Shown here in pieces: positions 8,401 through 17,957 of a stretch of 64,000 nucleotides of DNA (its first letter is position 1; each line of letters begins with the position of its first letter). Below the pieces are notes generated by a model. It ran no database searches. It was not told where the DNA came from and was given only the letters and a program-made list of their open reading frames with translations. This stretch comes from Bombyx mori. Its lineage: Eukaryota > Arthropoda > Insecta > Lepidoptera > Bombycidae. Made by a program: the position numbers and the translations under genes. The stretch lies in the NCBI RefSeq assembly GCF_030269925.1, contig NC_085132.1:5664501-5728500 (forward strand), read 5' to 3'.

Positions 8401-10253
8401 CGTGAACATTTGTTGAGTAAGCGAATTAAATTCCAGTTTCCTTTTAATTTAAGTTAAATCTTTTTTTTTTTTTCATTAGCAACATTCAACTACCTAGCAA
8501 TGGAGATAAACCAAACGGACATACCGCAGTCGGACATCGATGACGCGATGGTGATCGATGTAGGAAAGTACACTACAGTCAGATTGGATTTTATCAACGA
8601 CCAATATATGAAGTTCGATGACCCGTTCAACGAGAAATGGAACGCCCAGCCGAATAGATGTTTTGATGATTACACGAAATGTTTGGTTAGTCAGTAAGTG
8701 GATTGTTTAAATTTTGATTCTGTTTTAAGCTAGACGGGGTACGAATCCATTACACAAGTTAAAGTCTTCTTCAGCTCGATATTACTGATGCTTTGAATTT
8801 CATGTTGTAGAGATAATCCGACGCCCGTTTGTGGTTTCAATCGCCCTACGGACGTCGAGGAGTACGAGGGGTACAGAACCTTCAATAGCTACTGTGACGC
8901 ATACTTCGACAACTGCCGGAAGGGCTACCGTGAGTATTTTATTTCATCATTTATATTTTGATTGGAATCTTTAAGAAAAAAATAATATTGGAACGAAGTT
9001 CCTTATTGGACGATGCGGAGGGATACCCCAACCGGGAAAAAACGTCCGTAACGTAAGATTTTGATTAGTAATGCACACAGTATGCGACTTAAGTTCGACC
9101 TACAAAAAATAACATATTTTTTTATCATTCATTGACCACGATCTCAGAGCGTTCGTTTGTGCAATACACTAACTTTTATGCAAACACACCTGAATGAAGT
9201 GTACCACAATAAGTTCGCACGTTACCGAATGACCGTGGGTTGTTGCGAAACCTCCAGTTTTATTTTTTTATACCTCGAATAGAACTTAAAATTAATACTT
9301 TTATAATAAGGAACTTCGTTCCTATCCGGTGTCCCATGACACCACACATTTTTTTTCTTTAAAACTAGTGAAAATTGCTAGGTCTCGTTGGATGCAGGTG
9401 GCATTGGACCGGCCGCACTGTAGATCGATTGAAGAGGTCTATGATCAGCAGTGGAGAGCTATAGGCTGAGATGATGATGTTATTGGTCCGTTCAATAAGC
9501 TACAAGTATCTCCTACGCCTTTTGTTGTAGATGTCTATGGGCTCCAGTAACCACTTAACACCAGGTGGGCTGTGAGCTCGTCCAGACAGCTAAGCAATAA
9601 ATAAGTAAAAATATTTTTTTGAAAAAGAAAAGGTACTTATGTTGTCGTAAATGTACTGTCAGCAATATTAATTGAGATGTGAGTTTTTCGATCTCAAGTC
9701 AACTTATGCCGTCAAACCGGAACCTACAATAGCATCACAGTTTAAAAAGGTAAAAGGATGATACTTAGGGATCGATCTGAGGGTAGTATCAAACTATTCA
9801 TATAGAACATAAAAATTTTAGAGATATCCGCCATATTCAAATATCCACAGTTTTTTTTTTAGTTTTTTTTATTGCCCTTGTAGGCAGATGAACAGCATAC
9901 GGCCCACCTGATGGTGAGTGGTTACCGTCGCCCATGGACTTCAGCAATTCCAGGGGCAGAGCCAAGCCGCTGCCTACCGTTGCCTACCTAAACTCTGCAG
10001 GAAGAAGTACATATCTGTAATAGGTGTAAACTGTATTTTGGATCGCCATCGAATCACGTTAGCTAGCATGAATATATAGTGTCTAGTTTGAAACATTTCA
10101 GGCTACTGGAGAATTTTGGATACAGGCAGATGCGACTTTAAATACCGAGATCACAGAGATGGAATTACCGAGACGCTTCGAAGATTGTGGGACGTCGCAT
10201 TGGAGGATAAAAATAATAATTTTGAAACTGAAAATTTTGATCAAAAAGTTTAA
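5368..10253 (+). CDS. Secreted Kazal-like serine protease inhibitor, four exons
   Basis: Predicted join 5368-5467, 8480-8693, 8811-8929, 10102-10253, giving 194 residues. Every intron is GT-AG and the phases (1, 2, 1) fit. Residues 1-21 form a signal peptide. N24, N31 and N44 are N-glycosylation sequons, and residues 35-93 are acidic and low in cysteine. A single six-cysteine module follows: C94, C101, C112, C133, C140, C155, with PVCG at 110-113, a YRTFNSYC segment before C4 and LDTGRC at C6. That order is the Kazal signature (PVCG, then T-[YF]-x-N-x-x-C). Odd points: C3-C4 holds about 20 residues, longer than classical Kazal domains, and C2-C3 is 10, so the reactive-site residue (V103 by the C2+2 rule) is uncertain. 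A basic/acidic tail of about 39 residues follows C6. Family membership and extracellular inhibition of a serine protease are inferred; the target is unknown. Confidence 0.78.
5666..5845 (+). mobile_element. LINE 3'-UTR family A fragment (intron 1)
   Basis: Shares GTGAGCTCACGG...AACCTGAG, CTAGCAAGAGCAGTGCTTC and CGGATCGGAATCGCGACCCA with seven or more other copies in the window (for example 15841 and 32301). I think this is the 3'-untranslated end of a Bombyx non-LTR element, but I cannot name it safely. Confidence 0.6.
5938..6251. mobile_element. hAT-type MITE with exact 8-bp target duplication
   Basis: Terminal inverted repeats CAGCGGTCGGGGAAC / GTTCCCCGACCGCTG (15 bp, perfect) flanked by GCGTAGAG at 5930-5937 and 6252-6259. 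The 8-bp duplication and CA..TG ends are hAT hallmarks. 314 bp, non-coding, inside intron 1 of the Kazal gene. Confidence 0.9.
6290..6362 (+). mobile_element. RTE-like LINE 3' tail stub
   Basis: CACGACCCTCAGCATTGAGG and the AAGGAGGAAGAGCTG that follows match the 3' end seen at 38195-38245 (ACAACCCTCAGTATTGAGG, AAGGAGGAGGAC). Confidence 0.55.
6698..6725. mobile_element. Tc1-like terminal inverted repeat (single end)
   Basis: CACTGCCGGCCAAAAGTTTA follows a TA dinucleotide, the typical end of Tc1-type transposons. No second end was found before the adjoining SINE, so this is a remnant. Confidence 0.5.
6760..6993 (+). mobile_element. Bm1-type SINE, short class starting at ACTGGTG
   Basis: Starts exactly at ACTGGTGATAGGACC without the tRNA-like head and ends CACAGCAATAAAA. 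One of 13 copies with this same 5' end. Confidence 0.88.
7337..7703. repeat. Long inverted repeat (fold-back), arms about 135 bp
   Basis: The left arm (7337-7472) and right arm (7567-7703) are imperfect reverse complements. For example, AATAAATTTGAATTAAAAAT pairs with ATTTTTAGTTCAAATTTATT, and AAAGCG pairs with CGCTTT at the inner ends, around a loop of about 94 bp. It sits in intron 1 of the Kazal gene, so its transcript would form a long hairpin RNA. Probably a fold-back transposon. Confidence 0.75.
8096..8420 (-). mobile_element. Bm1-type SINE, antisense, head missing (intron 1)
   Basis: On the plus strand it starts poly(T)GCTTAGATGGATGG and runs to GTGAACATTTGTTGAGTAAG, so it reaches past the AT palindrome but lacks the tRNA-like head. 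It ends 60 bp before the exon 2 acceptor. Confidence 0.9.
8480..8693 (+). CDS. Kazal-like gene, exon 2
   Basis: The acceptor TTTCATTAG ends at 8479 after a long T tract; the donor is GTAAGT at 8694. It codes the acidic spacer and the first two Kazal cysteines (CFDDYTKC), with 71 intact codons. Confidence 0.8.
8811..8929 (+). CDS. Kazal-like gene, exon 3 (PVCG core)
   Basis: Acceptor TTGTAG at 8805-8810, donor GTGAGT at 8930. It codes PVCG, then YRTFNSYCDAYFDNC, carrying cysteines 3-5. High GC and no stops in the used frame contrast with the flanking introns. Confidence 0.85.
8990..9348. mobile_element. MITE with GGAACGAAGTTCC subterminal repeats (intron 3)
   Basis: Runs from GGAACGAAGTTCCTTATTGG to AAGGAACTTCGTTCCTATCC plus the GGTGTCCCATGACACC palindrome. 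The element at 42942-43310 is the same family in inverse orientation and shares the GACGATGCGGAGGG and AAAAACGTCCGTAACG segments. Confidence 0.75.
9380..9480 (+). mobile_element. RTE-like LINE C-terminal stub with GAT-repeat tail
   Basis: Reads RSRWMQVALDRPHCRSIEE and a few codons more to QQWRAIG-stop, the W-x-x-x-A-x-D-R...W end of LINE proteins, followed by GATGATGATG, which acts as a microsatellite tail. In intron 3 of the Kazal gene. Confidence 0.6.
9524..9610 (+). mobile_element. Bm1-type SINE, 3' end only
   Basis: GTTGTAGATGTCTATGGGCT through GGTGGGCTGTGAGCTCGTCC to AAGCAATAAATAA. Only the last 85 bp are kept. Confidence 0.85.
9851..9992 (-). mobile_element. Repeat family B 3' end (LINE/SINE tail), antisense
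   Basis: Poly(T), then ATTGCCCTTGTAGGCAGATG, CGGCCCACCTGATGGTGAGT and AAGCCGCTGCCTACCG. Related copies are at 10907, 40735 and 61547. The tail implies retroposition; the parent element is not identifiable here. Confidence 0.65.
10102..10253 (+). CDS. Kazal-like gene, exon 4 (last cysteine and C-terminal tail)
   Basis: Acceptor CATTTCAG ends at 10101. The two leading bases GC complete Arg145. It codes YWRILDTGRC, giving the sixth cysteine the domain needs, and a charged tail to TAA at 10251-10253. The fit of phase and cysteine count is the main reason to prefer it to the later alternative exon at 11592. Confidence 0.78.
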
Positions 10254-10524
10254 AGATCCAAACCTAATCTCAAGCTGTGGTTATATGTTAAAATCTAGAT
10301 TTAGGTTAAACTGTGTTTCTTTCACATTTGTACAGTATTGATCCTGAGCCTGTCTGATGTATATCGAAAGTATCAGTAAAATTCACCTGATATTAATTGT
10401 TATAGTATAACAATTAAGAAACATTAACCTCCTTCTGAAACCGGGTTAAGCTCTATTAAAATGGTTGCAAAATCCTTTATGAGTAAAACGTATTTTCTGT
10501 TTTCTTTTTCTTTTTGTTGATTTA

Positions 10525-10530
10525 AATAAA
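10525..10530 (+). terminator. AATAAA polyadenylation signal of the Kazal-like gene
   Basis: AATAAA lies 272 bp after the stop of exon 4 and is the first canonical signal downstream. Confidence 0.45.
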
Positions 10531-10675
10531 ATACGTCCCGTGTTTGCGTAGCAAAAAGCAAGGACGGAGTTTTAGGCCCTCAAAGAGACAGACATAATAA
10601 GACCCGGACATCTTGTGGTTGACGCAGCGCTGTTATACTTTGTACGATTCAACATTAACACCGTTGCGTAACTGA

Positions 10676-10800
10676 ATTTATTTATTTATTTATTTATTAC
10701 ACTTCATGTAAAATTTACATTGGCGGACTTAATGCCTAAGGCATTCTCTGCCAGTCAACTAAAGGTAGTGCAGAGTAAATAGTGGTAGGTGCAATGAAAT
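10676..10800 (-). mobile_element. LINE 3' end with (TTTA)n tail, antisense
   Basis: Five to six TTTA units, then GGCGGACTTAATGCCTAAGG and CATTCTCTGCCAGTCAACTA. I know this arrangement as the 3' end of lepidopteran LINEs with an (AAAT)n tail; the name is uncertain. Confidence 0.5.
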
Positions 10801-10814
10801 TTATATTAAGTTAC

Positions 10815-10900
10815 AAATATATACACAAAAAAGTATATATAATATATACATATATACACAATCACATATACATACATGAATATATACATAGATATAATAG
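10815..10900. repeat. (TA/CA)-rich simple repeat
   Basis: Irregular TATATACA/CATATA units without coding potential. Confidence 0.7.
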
Positions 10901-10906
10901 TATTAG

Positions 10907-11030
10907 AAATTTTTATTTATTGCCCCTGTAGGCAGACGAGCATACAGTCCGCTCGACGGTGAGTAGTTACGGTTGCTCTAGGACGTTGGTAATGCCACAG
11001 ACAAGCCGCTGCCTATCGTCTCCACAAATG
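10907..11030 (-). mobile_element. Repeat family B 3' end, antisense
   Basis: ATTGCCCCTGTAGGCAGACG and AAGCCGCTGCCTATCG, diverged between these blocks. It is followed directly by a short-class Bm1. Confidence 0.6.
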
Positions 11031-11036
11031 TTTTTT

Positions 11037-11277
11037 ACTGGTGGCAGGACCTCTTGTGAGTCCGCACGGGTAGGTACCACCTCCCCGCGTTTTCTGCCGT
11101 GAAGCAGTAATGCGTTTCGGTTTGAAGGGTGGGGCAGCCGTTGTCACCATACTGTGACCTTAGAACTCATATCTCAAGGTGGGTGGCACATTTACGTTGT
11201 AGATGTCTATGGGCTCCAGTAACCACTTAAGATCAGGTGGGCTGTGAGCTCGTCCACCCATGTAAGCAATAAAAAAA
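11037..11277 (+). mobile_element. Bm1-type SINE, short class
   Basis: Starts at ACTGGTGGCAGGACC and ends TGTAAGCAATAAAAAAA. Lacks the tRNA-like head. Confidence 0.9.
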
Positions 11278-12144
11278 TAAAAATGTCTTAAATTAAATTG
11301 TTGTCAACGTCCCGGACGACTTGAAGAGATTAAATGGTAAAATTAGTTTTAATTATCTTTACGACTTGCGAAAGCCAAAGACAATAATACTAACGTATTA
11401 TAGATTTTACATAAAGCATACGGGACACAGATAGTTTTGTAATTTAAGGAATGTAAGCATTAACTGTATCGCAATTCGCAATTATATTACAAAAATTTAT
11501 TAGAATGTGTTTGGGAGTTCGCTCACTCGCTTATTTTGGTAAATATTATGGTGAAAATATATAATTTTTCTTTTCTTTTTTATTCTTACAGTGATCGTGG
11601 TGGTAGCGAAATAACAACCAAACAGTTTATTTAATAATTATTAGTTAATTCTAGAATACAGAATCTAAATAACAGCCAAACTAAATCTGTAATTTGGTGT
11701 CACCGTGACATAGACTTTTTCATATTCAATCCTACTTACTTCTAAAGCAGTTTTTTTACGGCGATGTGTATACGCCAAGCCTTGTGTAATTCTTCTTAAG
11801 TGCCTTCTTATTTATAGGGTCGATTACGCTACCATGTAACATGAAATCCATCAGAAGCTATATTCAAAAGGGTCGCAGCCCACCCCGGCGGGACAGTTTG
11901 TGTAGATTACATTCACTAACGTCTTCTATTCAACCCTTATAATACTCAGTAGTTACACGAAACGGCTTTCTGCTAGTTTATACTGACCGTTTATAATTAT
12001 GAAGTTGTCCAACCAACTTGAACGGGTTCGTGGAGGTATCAACGTCAAACCTTCAGTTGAATGTTTGACCGGGCTTTCGTTCCGGCTGTTTGAGTTTACA
12101 GATTCCCGAAACGATAAGACTCTTGGGACTTTATTAGTTAGAAT
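11278..12144. other. downstream flank of the Kazal gene; possible alternative last exon at 11592
   Basis: The only point of note is a strong acceptor (T-rich tract, CTTACAG ending at 11591). Joined to exon 3 in phase, it would give L-I-V-V-V-A-K and stop at 11612. That form would lack the sixth Kazal cysteine, so I treat it as doubtful. The remainder shows no gene. Confidence 0.4.
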
Positions 12145-12255
12145 TTGAGGTGGGTGGCGCATTTACGTTGTAGATGTCTATGGGCTCCAGTAACCACTTA
12201 ACACCAGGTGGGCTGTGAGATCGTCAACCCATCTAAGCAATAAAAAAAAAAAAAA
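12145..12255 (+). mobile_element. Bm1-type SINE, 3' end only
   Basis: GAGGTGGGTGGCGC to AAGCAATAAAAAAAAAA. AGAATTT on both sides is a probable target duplication, which suggests the copy was inserted already truncated. Confidence 0.88.
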
Positions 12256-12415
12256 GAATTTCTTATATGATATTTATAGTACGCTAGTAATTTTTGTTTG
12301 TTAATTTCGTAATTTGATTGAATTCTAAGCCTTGTTTTTTTTTTTAAAACAGATTCTTAGCTTAATAAGTATGTAATTATATTATGGAGTTTTTTAACAA
12401 CCGATAGCAATGAAA

Positions 12416-12640
12416 TCTATACTCTATACTAATATTATAAAGAGGAAAGATTTGTTTGTTTCGAATAGGCTCCGAAACTACTGGACCGATTTGAAAAATT
12501 ATTTTTCCATTAGAAGCCGATATTGTCCCTGATTAACATAGGCTACTTTTTTTTCTTTTTTTTTTCTTTTTTTTTAATTTTTTTTTTTTGTTTCATGTGT
12601 GTTTTTATGTTTCCGAAGCGAAGCGAGGGCGGGTCGCTAG
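12416..12640 (+). mobile_element. Non-autonomous Helitron (family ending GGCGGGTCGCTAG)
   Basis: 5' TCTATAC (duplicated) then ACTAATATTATAAAGAGG; 3' GAAGCGAGGGCGGGTCGCTAG between host A and T. Near-identical copies are at 23205 and 38950. A GCGAAGCGAGGGCGGGTCGC segment supplies the subterminal hairpin. Confidence 0.8.
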
Positions 12641-12967
12641 TTATTTTATAACTTCGGCCTAATATCTTGACCAGGATCAACTTATAAAAGAAAGATGAAA
12701 TTATTTGTTAGTTTGAGTTCCTATTTAAACGTGTTTTTATTTTATTTTTAAACGGCATGTTTATATTATTTACATTCATTGAAATTTTATTAATTTTTCG
12801 TATGATATTTTTCAAGAATGGTTTTTCTTTTAATTACTTACAGCAAGCTATTGATATTCTAAAACAAATAAAACTTTACTTTTATTTCGGATAAATTTTA
12901 GTTTTAATTATACGACTGAAACCCATTCGTTTAATGAGACGGTATATTTATATATATCACATAAAAC

Positions 12968-13025
12968 TTGAAATTAGTAAAGAAGAACATGTAGGTAACA
13001 GCATGTTCTTTTTTACTAATTTCAA
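12968..13025. ncRNA. Short near-perfect hairpin, pre-miRNA-sized candidate
   Basis: The 24-nt arms 12968-12991 and 13002-13025 pair at 23 of 24 positions around a 10-nt loop (TAGGTAACAG); the one mismatch is inside the arm. Total length 58 nt, like an insect pre-miRNA, though pairing is more perfect than usual. Either strand could fold. It could equally be the remains of a small MITE. No expression evidence. Confidence 0.3.
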
Positions 13026-13721
13026 AGTGACCCTCAGAAATCGGTCACGGTTGTTGACTAACTAAACTTTTATTTAAATGATTTGCTGTCATCGCATCGT
13101 ACTGTTATAGTACGGGTTTCGCTACGTAGATTAAAAAAAAATGAAATACGAAGTTATGGAGGTCCGACGACAGCTACGCGCACTGGTTTAGAATAGGATA
13201 GGAGAAGACTTGACCGCTCAGGTCGAGAGATTGTAGAAGACTCGACCGCTCAGGTCGAGAGGTTGTAGAAGACTGTCCGTTTGCGGGGCGGACGGAACAG
13301 GAGAGCTCGGGAATGCTGATCGTGCAGCTTGGTTAGGGCTGTCAGCCAAATAGTATTCATATTAGGGTTATAACAGTACGCTGATGATACTATTCTAGAA
13401 GTCTTCGTCGAAGCGCCTGCTAAAATTGTACAAGAGTAAAAAGTTGCTCCTGAATTGGATCAACAGCAGACGAACACGAACTAAAATATGTATACATCTG
13501 TGTTTTATTTTTGTCTTAAAGATCAGTGAAACTAGTCTACTTTTGGCTGTGCCCCAAAATAACATCCTCCCCCATCTAATGGGTGTCGTGAAAAGCGAAT
13601 AAGAGGTTCACGGGAGGATGGGATTTAGCGCTTTTTGTGTTTAAGCCAGCCTATTTCGATCTTGCATTAGCTGCTGGTAAGGCGTATTTTAAGCCGACAC
13701 GGCTATGGATGGTACCTACCA
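13026..13721. repeat. spacer with a 32-bp tandem duplication
   Basis: Units 13204-13235 and 13236-13267 (GAAGACTTGACCGCTCAGGT and 12 more bases) are nearly identical and a third is begun at 13268. The segment around it (13140-13570) is less AT-rich and ends AAAATAACA, which recalls an LTR, but I cannot find paired ends. Confidence 0.5.
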
Positions 13722-14005
13722 TATTGCTTAAATGGGTGGACGAGCTCACAGCCCACCCGGTGTTAAGTGGTTACTGGAAGCCATAGACATCTACAACGTA
13801 AATGCGCCACTCACCTTGAGATATGAGTTCTAAAGTCTCAGTATAGTTACAACGGCTGCCCCACCCTTCAAACCGAAACGCATTACTGCTTCACGGCAGA
13901 AATAGGCAGGGCGGTGGTATCTACCTACCTGCGGACTCACAAGACGTCCTACCACCAGTAATTACGCAAACTATAATTTTGCGGGTTTGATTTTTATTAC
14001 ACGAT
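13722..14005 (-). mobile_element. Bm1-type SINE, antisense, partly 5'-truncated
   Basis: ATTGCTTAAATGGGTGGACG through TTTTGCGGGTTTGATTTTTA TTACACGA; reaches past the palindrome but lacks the tRNA-like head. Confidence 0.9.
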
Positions 14006-14203
14006 TATATTATATTTGTATTATATTATATATATTATATTTGATGATTATATTTGTCCTAATAATAATAATTATGAACATACAAATAATAATAACAAAA
14101 TGCAAATAATACAACAAAAGAAGAAAGAAGTCAATTAAATCTGTCAAACAGTTCTCGTGTAATGCTCCGTTACATATACGACCATTTTTATTAAAATATT
14201 ATT

Positions 14204-14589
14204 TATTATATTAATACGTGAAGCAAAAACTTTATATCCCTTTTTACGAAAATTGCGGGGACGGAGGAGTATGAAATTTTCCACACTTATAGAGAATATA
14301 TAGAAGAAATGCACAATGCTAATATTTTTTTTAAATAATTCATAAAATATACATTAAATCAATAATGAAAACATTACACACACTACATACCATGTATTTG
14401 ACGCACACACGCATGCATATTATTTATTGTCAAACTTTTGTTCTTGACGTCTGTGGTCAAATTGAGAATAGATTAAATATTGTTTGTCTTTATTAATATT
14501 TTTTTATAGAAGTATAAAATACAATCATAATAGTGTACATACTAACAATTCCAATTACAGTCGAATTTCGACTACTGCGGGACCTCTAG
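14204..14589 (+). mobile_element. Non-autonomous Helitron (family ending GCGGGACCTCTAG)
   Basis: Ends TCGAATTTCGACTACTGCGG then GACCTCTAG before a host T. The 5' end is diverged (TTATATTAATACGTGAAGC). Members in the opposite orientation are at 48642, 49333, 61854 and 62150. The GTCGAATTTCGAC palindrome lies near the 3' end. Confidence 0.72.
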
Positions 14590-15133
14590 TTTATTATTAT
14601 TTCTTATTTATTTATTTATGTACACACAAAAAAGAAAACATAGTACAGAGTAATAGGAAAATTATGTACAAAGGCACTGCTTATTTCTTTAAGAAATCTT
14701 TAAATATGTTAATATTTTATTCTTACTACTTTTATAATTTCTAAAAGAATTTTAACTGGAATGTAACTTTGAGTACGACAGCAGAATATTAAGTCAATGA
14801 ACACCGATTTTACAGTTCGGTGCTTTTAACGAGATTCCCTTCCGGGACTTTTGTTTGTAACTTAATTCTAATGTTTATTCAAAGATGATCTCATTGAGTT
14901 TTGTAGACACGAATTAGTGTCAAAGCAGCATACAAAATATGAAAGGCGACCCATATACAAATGTGTTCGACAAAAAAGAAGAATCGTACAGTATGTGTTT
15001 GTGTAGTAACATTGAAGTATTTTTATTTATAAAATTAAAATAATTATTGAATTATCGCGAATGCCCTGATAAATAATTATAATCTTTAAAAAAATATAAT
15101 TAAAGATTTTCGATAATGGAGATTGTTTTGTAA
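14590..15133. other. no feature recognised
   Basis: AT-rich spacer; short frames only. Confidence 0.5.
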
Positions 15134-15351
15134 TCTATACTAATATATAAATCTACAGTGGTTTTTACGGATGTTCCATTAAAACTACTGAACCATGCAT
15201 CCGATTGACTTGAAATTTGGTATCCATGAAGAAAATACATGTAATTAATGGACAGGCAAATATTTATATGAGTGTTGGACTCCCTAATAATAATGACAAT
15301 AAATAATAATCTTAATTTTAAATGCGTAGCGAAGCGGGCGAATACGGCTAG
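15134..15351 (+). mobile_element. Non-autonomous Helitron
   Basis: TCTATACTAATATATAAATC at the 5' end, GCGAAGCGGGCGAATACGGC then TAG at the 3' end, between host A and T. A different subfamily from the copies at 12416 and 23205. Confidence 0.75.
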
Positions 15352-15840
15352 TATTTAATTTATATGTAATTTGTTTTCTTTGTAGTAAGTTTTATTTAAT
15401 GTTTTACCTTATCGTATAGAAATAAATAGCATATACTTATTTATTCCATTAAGATTCTGAGTCGCACGGGATACAACTCACAGTAGGTGGGTCGGGAAAT
15501 CACGCGGCGAAAAAATTCCAAGGCGTCCAAACGAATTCAAAATTCTAAGCTATCGATTTACCGTAAAATACCTGGAAGTTTGTAGCGTGTATTTTCGTTT
15601 GTAACCGGGTCGTTTCGTGAACCGGCTAAAGTTGTAGATATCGTAAAGTTTCCTTCATTTTATAGCCTTGCCGTTAGTCATACGGAAGCGAGACGTTTTG
15701 TTTTCATTGTATTAGCTATGTGTGTTTCATTTTAGACATTACAATTTACGAGGTTCGTGATGATCGTGTTTCATCTACATATTTGTAACTGCACAATTTT
15801 TTTTCACAATGTTTAAATAGTACTTTTATTTTCCTACATA
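15352..15840. other. no feature recognised
   Basis: AT-rich spacer without repeat ends or exons that I can defend. Confidence 0.45.
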
Positions 15841-16175
15841 AGGTGATAGATAGCCTTGAGAGGCTATTTCAGCGTAACCTTAGCTAGTAGGTGAGCTCAC
15901 GGGGCTCAAACCGGAGTGATGCTAACACTGACCCTAGTAAGACCAGTGCTTCGCAGAATCTACCACCGGATCGAAAACGCGACCCACTGAGAAGATCCGG
16001 CGAGAAACTCAGTGGGCTGTGTCTATGGGTTAATTCGCTCGTCGAGCCCTTCGTCGTAAGCGACGGGTTCGACGAGAACGGTGAGCGGTGCTTGTGGTAC
16101 CTAAAAGCACCGTTAATGGATCGGGAGGATCCGTAATGACGTATTTTGGGCGACGTCGACTGTTTACCATTAGTA
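15841..16175 (+). mobile_element. LINE 3'-UTR family A, long copy
   Basis: GAGAGGCTATTTCAGC, GTGAGCTCACGGGGCTCAAA, CCACCGGATCG, GCGAGAAACTCAGTGGGCTG and AAAGCACCGTTAATGGATCG follow in the order shared with 32301, 27027 (antisense) and 50582. It is the most complete copy. The sequence is non-coding and G+C-richer than its surroundings. Confidence 0.65.
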
Positions 16176-16746
16176 CTAGTGTTCGCTCAATGAACGAATT
16201 TATTTTAATAACCGACACTTCAAGAATCAAATTAATTTTTTGTATTAATTTTTTTCTCTTCTATGTCGTTGAAATTTAAAAGAAAAACGATTATTTACAA
16301 AACCTAGGCTTTGTTTATTAATATTGAGAAGCGTTTTGGTTTATACATGTATATTTTGCGATATCACTATATTTTATATTAAACTATAGTGTTATTATAT
16401 ATTAAAGTATATAATAACGTATATAATAATAAAGTATATAAATTAAAGTATATATCTGTTTTACTGACGTTTGATGAGCTACCCCAACGTCAAAAAAATG
16501 GTAAGAAACGTCAATTGAATGTGGATGAAACATAGATGAGACAAAAAGTGATTTCTAAACTAAGATTAAGCCGTAACAGTAGTTTTAATTGTGATTTCTG
16601 AAAGTTGTCGAACGGTTCGCATAAATTTAAATTTCTCATGAATCCATAACTAAACAAATTAAATTTGACAAGGGAACTATTTCATTTCTGTTTTTACACA
16701 ACTTACAAAAAGTTTTTTAATTTGGGTACGAAATGTAAAAAAATAA
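16176..16746. other. no gene; AT-rich spacer with TATATAAT repeats at 16384-16460
   Basis: An imperfect AAAGTATATAATAA repeat is the only structure seen. Confidence 0.5.
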
Positions 16747-17182
16747 TCTATACTTAATATTATAAAGAGGCAAGATTTGTTTCTTTGTTTGTATTGAATA
16801 GGCTCCGAAACTACTAAGCCGATTTGAAAAATTCTTTCAATGTTTAGAAGCTACACTATTCCCGAGTGACATGGGCTATAATCTTTTTAAAAAAATTTAT
16901 GGATCCTTACTAAAAATACAATAATGTAACCAAAGTTGTAAAAAAATTACCTAAAATATTCTTTACATCGCGTGCTCTGCGGAAACTATTGTTGATAGAA
17001 TAAAATAATGTACTACGACTTTGTAGAACACATTATTATTTACAAAAAGTGTCGTAACAGCATATGTCTAATAATTATTATAGTTAAGCCGCAATAAGTG
17101 TTATTTTATTTAAAAAAAAAACAACGTTAAATATCGTTGAAATTTTTTTTAAAGACCCGAGTGGAGCTGGAGCGGATGCTAG
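16747..17182 (+). mobile_element. Non-autonomous Helitron, longer copy
   Basis: 5' TCTATACTTAATATTATAAA; 3' GGAGCTGGAGCGGATGCTAG; host A and T at the ends. The 436-bp interior is AT-rich and lacks coding capacity. Confidence 0.72.
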
Positions 17183-17333
17183 TATTTTATTTATTTAAAG
17201 GCCTTCTAAATGAAAATGTTGAAATATGTTGTTGACTCGCGACAAAGGTTCGTTTTAAAACACTAATTACATTTTTAACGTACTTAGTTCGCTTGGGCAA
17301 CTTTCAATTTAGATATGAATCTGAGACTTAATT

Positions 17334-17588
17334 CGGCGCTGTCAAACCAAAATTTGCTATTTGCAAAAACTCTATTTTGAATTAACGAGTAAAAACATTT
17401 TCGTATAAAATTTTATATGAAGGTGAATTTTTAAGAACTATAATCAAATGAAAGCTATAGATAAATATTAAAGCTATAGACACATAACAGTTTTTTTATA
17501 CGGTAGATAGGGTTGTGAACTATACGAAAAGGTCAAAAAGTAAAAATCTCAAAAAGTGCACATAGCAGATTTTGGTTTGACAACGACG
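17334..17588. mobile_element. MITE family D with about 30-bp terminal inverted repeats
   Basis: Left CGGCGCTGTCAAACCAAAA and right TTTTGGTTTGACAACGACG, with TGCTATTTGCA / TGCACATAGCA further in. The copy at 46698-47145 is the inverse and shares the interior (AAAATTTTATATGAAGGTGA). Confidence 0.8.
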
Positions 17589-17630
17589 TTATGCTGATCG
17601 AAACAGCTCACAAATTTTCAAGTTTCAACT

Positions 17631-17957
17631 AAATGCGCCACCCACCTTGAGATATTAGTTCTAAGGTCTCAAGTATAGTTACAACAGCTGCCCCACCCTT
17701 CAAATCGAAACGCATTACTGCTTCACGGCAGAAATAGGTAGGGTGGTGGTACCCACCCGCGCGGACTCACAAGAGGTCCTACTACCAGTAATTACGCAAA
17801 TCATAATTTTGCGGATTTAATTTTTATTACACTATGTTATTCCGTCACCGTGGAAGTCAATCGTGAACATTTGTTGAGTACGTATTTCATTAGAAACACC
17901 GGTGCATCGCTCAACACGAATGCACCGGACGTCTTATCCGTTAAGCCACGACGACTA
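17631..17957 (-). mobile_element. Bm1-type SINE, antisense, 3' end missing but head present
   Basis: Runs from AAATGCGCCACCCACCTTGA to the tRNA-like head at 17900-17957 (ending GCCACGACGAC). The 3' tail is lost, the reverse of the usual truncation, so it was broken after insertion. Confidence 0.88.

Noticed and set aside
8173..8457. 94-codon frame just upstream of exon 2
   Set aside because: Lies in an antisense Bm1 SINE; the same frame recurs in other Bm1 copies.
13102..13565. LTR candidate with TGTTAT...AATAACA ends
   Set aside because: No matching second copy, no target duplication on the two sides, and no recognisable primer-binding site next to it.
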